A stretch of DNA of 64,000 nucleotides from Helianthus annuus. Its lineage: Eukaryota; Streptophyta; Magnoliopsida; Asterales; Asteraceae. Each line of letters starts with the position of its first letter. The first letter of the stretch is position 1. The notes under the pieces are model-generated. The model was not told the origin of the DNA, did not search any database, and saw nothing but the letters and a program-made list of their open reading frames with translations. The stretch is taken from the NCBI RefSeq assembly GCF_002127325.2, contig NC_035433.2:141390760-141454759 (forward strand), in the 5' to 3' direction. Below are positions 58,658-64,000 of the stretch, piece by piece. A program made the translations under genes and the position numbers.

Positions 58658-60729
58658 TCAAGATTTCAAGCATTTTTCACACGGCTTGATAACCTCAACA
58701 ATCTTTTCAACTTCGATTATTTTCTCCACTTCAACAACTTTCTCAATCTCAATCACCTTCTCAGCTTCACCATTCCTCTCAGCAATATTAACTTTCTTGC
58801 ATTGTTCAGAATTCTTTTCCTTATTAACACTTTCACATTTCACCATTTTCTTTTCTTTTGCTGCTCGTCTCTCCTTCAGCTTCTCCAAGTGATCTGCAAA
58901 ATAAAATTGAAAACTTTTAGGAGATAAATGAGTTTTTGCAACTTTAATATGCTTTTCTTCCTCTTCATCACCACTGTCATCGGTTGGTGATTGATCAAAC
59001 TCTATCGTCTTTTCTGAACTATCATCTGAAGAACCAGAATCAGATGGTGATTGATCAAAAACTGTTGTTCTTTCTGAACTTTTATCTGATGAAACAGACT
59101 CTTCTTCTTTAGTTGTTTCATTACTATTAAACACTTTCATCCATTCAGTCAGCAAATCAGGTTCTTGAACAATTTGCGCGATAAGTGCTACTGTTTTTGA
59201 ATCAGGTGGAATGTATTTATCCCAGCTGAAACCTGCTGCAACCTTTTCATCATCTTGATCAATGATACCATAATAAGCTTTCTTATAATTTGCATCCTCG
59301 ATCATTTTGGCATGAGCAGTTTGTGGTTCCTTTTGTTGATGTGGTTGATGAGCAACTTGTTGATAAATAGCTTTCCGATAGTAATCATCTTTTCCAAACG
59401 GATTCTTTGCTCCACTAGCCTCTTGATTTTTGCATTCTCTCTTGAAATGACCTTTCTCCCTGCATCGAGAACAAGTAACTTTAGATTTATCAAAACCCAA
59501 AGTAGAAACATGTGCATCTAAAAAATCATTTCTTCCTATAATCATTTTGAATTTTTCATCTCTTCTCAAGACACTTGCTAAACACCATTTAATGTCCATG
59601 AGCTCCATCTTTTCAACATCAATTTGATCGTAATCCTCTTTTGTCAGCATAGGATTTCCGATCCTTCCTGCAACCAATCCCTCATAGGATTCCAGAACGA
59701 TAGCAAGTAACGCCATGTGATCCTTAGCAACTTCTTCAGAAAAACTTTGGACATTCGGAAGATTCAATGCAATGTTGCGTTGTATCACATAACCATTTCC
59801 ACTTTTTGAGCTTTGAGACTGAAAATTTGAAGTTGAACTCTTTGGATTAACACTTGGATATGAAGAGACTCCACTGCTACTATTTGGACTTTGATTGACT
59901 GAACCAGATGAATTTTCAACACTGAAAGCAGTTTGAATTTTCGGACTTGCTTCAATATCTTGAACACCTCCTTTGAAGTACATCTTAACATCTTGTTCCG
60001 CACTAGGATTACTCATTCTAGCAATCTTTTGTTGTTCAAGATCTTGTCCTTCAATCTTTTCGATGAAATGTGAAATAGTTAAGCCATCATATTCTCCGGT
60101 GTTCTTTAAAATCATCAAGAATGTACCCCATTCTTTTTGCGATAATGCATCAGCTAATTTGTCAACCCATTCATCTCGCTCTTTGGTGATATCTAACAAT
60201 GACATTGACCGTACTAAAAGACAGTATCTTTCAATCAATTTCTTTGTGTCTTCTCCCGGTAAACTTGTAAACAAGTCAAATTCTTTCTTTAGCAATGCCT
60301 TTTTACTTTTGATCATCTTTTCACTTCCTGCAAACTTAATTCTAAGTGCTTCCCAAATTGAACGTGAAGTCTTATCATGTTGAAGCAATATGAATATGTC
60401 TTCTTTAATAGTTTGCTGGAGTAAACTTATCATCATCTTTTCTGCTTTGTACATGTCACGTTCTTTATCTGTAAATTCAGAAATCTTTTTCTCAACTCCC
60501 AAATCTGTACGTGGTAAAACATATTTTTTCTCAATACACTCCCAAGATCTCAAATGGTTAGCTTGAACCCCGTTTTCGAATCTATCTTTCCAACCATAAT
60601 ACTCCTCAATTCCCATTAGCTTGGGGGTTTTTGCATTGTTCCGGTTTCGTTTTCCATGTTCATGCTTTGAGCAATGGCAGCCGGAGTAGTCGGGGATGTG
60701 GCAAATGCGTTGTAGAATTCTTCTTCCAT
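58658..60729 (-). pseudogene. Copia-like gag, proximal half
   Basis: The likely start is the ATG at 60729. The frame then shifts at a G5 run (60622-60626 on +), after which about 650 residues are open. It carries the copia gag (UBN2-type) pattern: IEEYYGWKDRFENGV, then LLQQTIKEDIFILLQHDKTS, SIWEALRIKFAGSE and KKEFDLFTSLPGED, and a CCHC knuckle (CSRCREKGHFKREC) near 59470-59430. After the knuckle come an acidic Ser-rich region (two FDQSP repeats) and a Val/Glu/Lys repeat (KVVEVEKIIEVEKIVEV). The first half packages RNA in known copia gags; the role of the long tail is unknown. Confidence 0.75.
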
Positions 60730-60769
60730 GATTCGGTAACAAATTTATCAAGACAAACACTTTCAAACG

Positions 60770-61110
60770 AAATTAAGTTTTTCAAACGGAATTACCTGCA
60801 AAATGACTTCAAACGAAATTACAACACAAGCAAAATCAATATTTCAAACGAAAGTAGTAATTTCATGTGAACCAACCAAACGAAACTTAATTTCGTACGG
60901 AATTACACTCAATTTCAAACGAAATCACAAATTTGGAACGAAATTATAATTTCGTGTGAAATATTTGAAGCGAAATATTAATTCCGTACGGAATTAGTTG
61001 CACTTTCAAACGAAATTAGTCTCAAATTTTAATTCCGTGCAAAATTAGGATCTAATTCCACGCGAAATTATGCTGACGTCATCATAACCGATCTGATTTT
61101 CAAACGAAAT
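60770..61110 (-). repeat. Leader with many CGAAATTA / CGGAATTA motifs
   Basis: The untranslated leader between primer site and gag holds about fifteen copies of CGAAATTA, CGGAATTA or their reverse complements. These include near-perfect palindromes such as AATTCCGTACGGAATT (60986-61001). The same motifs occur in both LTRs (for example 54591-54606 and 61640-61655). Confidence 0.7.
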
Positions 61111-61316
61111 TATAAATTTTATCATATTTAGATCGAATTAAAGTCAAATTCTCTCAAAGCTTTGTTAAAACACTGTTTCGCATGTAATGTGTGAAATTCA
61201 AACCATTTTAACCATGAAAACTTGTTCAATTTAGAAAAAAAGGTGTAGAAGGTAGAAAATCTGATGAAATCAAGCTGAAATCGGTTGAACTCCTCCTCCT
61301 GAGCTCTGATACCACT

Positions 61317-61768
61317 TGTAGGATCGTATACGGACCCGAAACGAGTCGTTCAGATGTGTTCTACTCAATATGAAAGGCGGAAACAGACATATCAAGTTCG
61401 ATTCAGCAAGATATTCACTTTAAATGTCTTTCTGATTGATTTGACAAAGTTTTACAGCGAAATGACACTTCGGCAGCACTTCGGCTCCGGAAACACACAT
61501 ACATAACTCAATTCAAACGAAATTACAGAGCCCTATTTATAGGCAACATAATTCTGCACCAAACTGACTCACACGGAATTAGATTCCATGCGGAATTACA
61601 CTTCCAAGCGGGATTACAACTCAAACGGAAATACTGGCTAATTCCGTACGGAATTACCTGATGGTAATTTCGTGCGGAATTACCTACTTTGTCACTTTTC
61701 TTGAACTTCGTGCCGTGAATAAGACAAGACTCGATACAAGACGAAATCGACAGACGTATGCACCAACA
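61317..61768 (-). repeat. 5' LTR of the copia-like element
   Basis: 452 bp. Minus-strand TATA box (CCTATAAATAGGG, about 61543-61531). The right flank is AGAGTTC; its partner on the left side is lost. Confidence 0.8.
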
Positions 61769-61964
61769 AGAGTTCAAATGCAGCAACATGCAAGATTTGT
61801 GAGAATAACTCATGATTAATTTAATATTAATTAATCCAAAGAAAAACTAATTTAAAGATTACAATATCTATACACGTATCTACACTTTCTATTAAAATGT
61901 GGTATGCATGAATTTCTAAAAACCACCTGTTTTTGCACACGGGTATCACTACTAGTAATAATAA

Positions 61965-62311
61965 GAAAACTATCTCCAATGTTATGTGCGCCCGTATATG
62001 CCATTAGGTGTCATGTCATCTGCCACATCATATCCTTACAAATCATTAAAAATCCTTATTTCATCTTCAACCTTACAAATATCCTTTACCTTTATTAATT
62101 TCCACCTCATCACCTACTTAATACACACAATATATAAATAAAACCTTTTTGTTTTTTACTTAGGGCCCACCCATATGCAAAATCCAATAAAAATGAACGC
62201 CCTTGTTGAAGGGCCTTTTTGCAACAGGCATGTAACGACAAAGATTCACAATGCTAAGGGCTAGCAAGGATTTTAAAGGGCACACTTCTAACAGGCGCAT
62301 TGGAGGTAGCC
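61965..62311. mobile_element. Small MITE
   Basis: Inverted ends: CTATCTCCAATG near the left end (61970-61981) and, reverse-complemented from the right, GCTACCTCCAATG. Both are followed by GCGCC(C/T)GT-like sequence. A 9-bp direct repeat, TAATAATAA, flanks 61965-62311 (61956-61964 and 62312-62320), which would suit a MULE-type MITE, but the repeat is simple sequence and could be chance. No coding. Confidence 0.5.
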
Positions 62312-63727
62312 TAATAATAATTGGTGGAGCATATTTTAAGTTGATCTGGATTTATCATCGTCGTTACACTGCGGTGAACTTTTTTTTGTTATTTAGTATG
62401 TGTTTACATGTGTTTTGAAATTACTATGAACATGTACACGGAACCGCTGACGAGAATAAAAAGAAAATATAGAAAAAAACACTAAAAGATAACCGAAAGA
62501 AAATCAACCCAAAAAATTGTATGATAATGAAGTTATTCGTATGAAACCCGTGGTCAGATCGAGATGAGCAAATGCTATTGGGTACCGGTACCGATTTCCC
62601 GAACCGAAAGATCTTAAGTACCAATTATGTACCGACTTTTGGCGTTCCTGGTACCGGTTCGCTACCGGTTTTTACCTTCATATACTGGTATCGTGACTGG
62701 TATTTTCAGTACCAGTACCGATTCAGTATCGGTTGGCACCGATCTCATTTCTAACCTTAAAACTAAAAAAAAGTAATCATTAAAAGTTGAAAAAAATCAA
62801 TAAAAAAAAGATGTACGATACTGTTGTTTGATCGGTGCATTTTATGTACATTTTATTATATATTAATTCCAACGTCAATGCATTGATTTTAGTATAAAAT
62901 ATATTACTTTAGTCAGATTTTATGTTTTATAGGTGTCAGATTACAATGAGTTAAAAATGATGGAATTTATATGCATTAAAAGAGTAAACGATTAAACAAT
63001 AATTAATATTAGTTGAACTTAAATTGCGAAATTATTGTTTTGATCCGTATTTTCTTTCTTGATATCACAGCTTGTTATTTGAAGTGGCATGTTACAACCA
63101 TCTTTCATGTTGGAATAAAAGAAATCAAGTGCATGGAAAGAAAGAACTAATGAGTTTGGGATGTGAATATAGTGTAATATATAAATTGGGTCTTGTATGT
63201 TGTCACATGGCCTAGAAAAGAGAGTGAATTAAATTGGTTAATGGGAAAATTAACTGTGGTGGCTTTTGATTTAGTTGTTTTGGCTCCCAAGTATAACATA
63301 CCACCTATTGCAAATCACAAGGGAATAAAAGGAATTCTACGGCAGAACTGTGGTATTGACTGCTGAGTTTAGGAACAGAGAGGACGCACAGAAGGCAGCT
63401 GCCTTTTGACGGTTGTGCACGGTTCAATGCATGAGCGACTAGGTGGCTTACTTTAGGCATACAGTTCGTAGGGTTTAATACTTTTTTTAGTTTTATTCAT
63501 GTTTGGACTTGTTTTTGACATTGACAACGTTGTATTAACAATTTGATTTGTTGGTTTATTTATACTATTTGCATGTGTTTTGAGTTCTTACTTTACAACT
63601 TGTTCAGTTAATGTTGTTGGGTGACATAGAGTAGGTTGACTCACACTAGTAAATAGGGTAATTGAACTATAAAAGATCTGATGACAAAGACCTATTTTTT
63701 ATTACCACTTAAATTAGCCAACTTTCA
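62312..63727. other. Non-coding stretch
   Basis: No gene seen. 62578-62740 is dense in GGTACCGGTACCG and related phrases, a pattern common near ends of decayed DNA transposons. The rest is AT-rich without features I can support. Confidence 0.4.
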
Positions 63728-64000
63728 TGTCACACCCTGATTTCCCTGTTGGCCCGGACTTGGGTTTACTTGTGACAAATTGATATAGATATTCACAATA
63801 ACACAGCGGAAGTCTTGGGAGCATAAAAATAATTATTACGAATTATAAATGTCCAAAAGTTCATAAAATAATATATAGATCGACAGTGTATAAAAGATCC
63901 ACAGGCGAATCGAATAACAAACGATTATATAAAGACCACTAGGCTTCTTCCATGGAGTTGCAAATTTCACTTAAGCAATTACCGGGCAACTTCCAGCCTA
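63728..64000 (-). mobile_element. Gypsy-type LTR, cut by the window end
   Basis: Begins TGTCACACCCTGATTTCCC and shows the same opening plan as the M LTR (a TGTCACACCC terminus, GGCCC, then ACACAGCGGAAG about 75 bp in). It is therefore another minus-strand LTR of a related chromovirus. The remainder lies outside the window. A left target duplication would be TTTCA (63723-63727). Confidence 0.65.

Larger units (their letters stand above)
54472..61768 (-). mobile_element. Copia-like element, gag only, minus strand
   Basis: The right (5') LTR at 61317-61768 is complete (452 bp; TGTTGGTGCATACG to CGATCCTACA on the minus strand). The left (3') LTR is partial (54472-54716), lacking the part with TATA, R and U5. 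A primer site follows the 5' LTR (TGGTATCAGAGCTC at 61314-61301), and a polypurine tract (GAGGGGGAGTC) abuts the 3' LTR at 54727-54717. The 6.6 kb interior holds a long gag region (60729 to about 56868) and then 2.1 kb with no recognisable protease, integrase, RT or RNase H. It is therefore probably a non-autonomous element. No left target duplication can be tested because that end is lost. Confidence 0.75.

Noticed and set aside
62578..62740. GGTACCGGTACCG-rich patch as a functional regulatory array
   Set aside because: Such patches are common in decayed DNA transposons. No gene lies downstream and no defined ends were found.

Overview
This is a 64 kb window of plant nuclear DNA. I infer the sunflower family (Asteraceae) from the style of the long-LTR Ty3/gypsy chromoviruses and their extra ORF upstream of gag; that is recognition from memory, not a database result. 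There are only two clear host genes: a convergent pair of single-exon UDP-glycosyltransferases of the UGT73-like type (4503-5990 on + and 6211-7749 on -). Almost everything else is transposable-element DNA.

Layout. 1-4200: old repeats (a Helitron with a nested fold-back MITE, a hAT transposase tail, a gypsy gag fragment, a PIF/Harbinger ORF1 fragment). 4200-7870: the UGT pair. 7874-8950: an internally deleted PIF/Harbinger element with TTA target duplications, 125 bp upstream of the second UGT start codon. 8951-11065: two small unrecognised ORFs read divergently. About 11177-13406: a degenerate LTR (LTR-D). 13407-54455: a nested retrotransposon stack. 54472-61768: a Ty1/copia-like element carrying a broken gag and no visible pol. 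61769-64000: a MITE, quiet DNA, and the start of another gypsy LTR cut by the window edge.

The stack can be resolved by 5-bp target-site duplications (TSDs). A solo LTR 'E' (TSD TTTTA) sits in LTR-D. Into E went the full minus-strand chromovirus 'M' (13600-48027, TSD ACGAA) and a solo LTR 'G' (51081-53735, TSD GTAGG). Into the 3' LTR of M went solo LTR 'F' (13678-16080, TSD ATAGT). Into the pol gene of M went a plus-strand relative, 'P' (TSD GGCAA). An 8.6 kb direct repeat (16123-24725 and 30822-39421) then splits P. It is best explained by a tandem duplication joined at an AGATA microhomology, followed by LTR-LTR recombination that left one copy of P as a solo LTR; assembly error is the main alternative.

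The most interesting signal is in the spacer between the upstream ORF ('ORF0') and gag of M and P. Both hold, in the same order, a chain of small RNA hairpins whose stems covary while loops stay fixed: four tandem hairpins with a CUGCGU-type loop just after the ORF0 stop, then two longer hairpins, then a repeated module that includes a UNCG-type tetraloop hairpin (duplicated as a whole in P, with part of it amplified seven-fold in M). This looks like a conserved structured RNA, perhaps for genome packaging or for translation of gag after ORF0. The function is inference.
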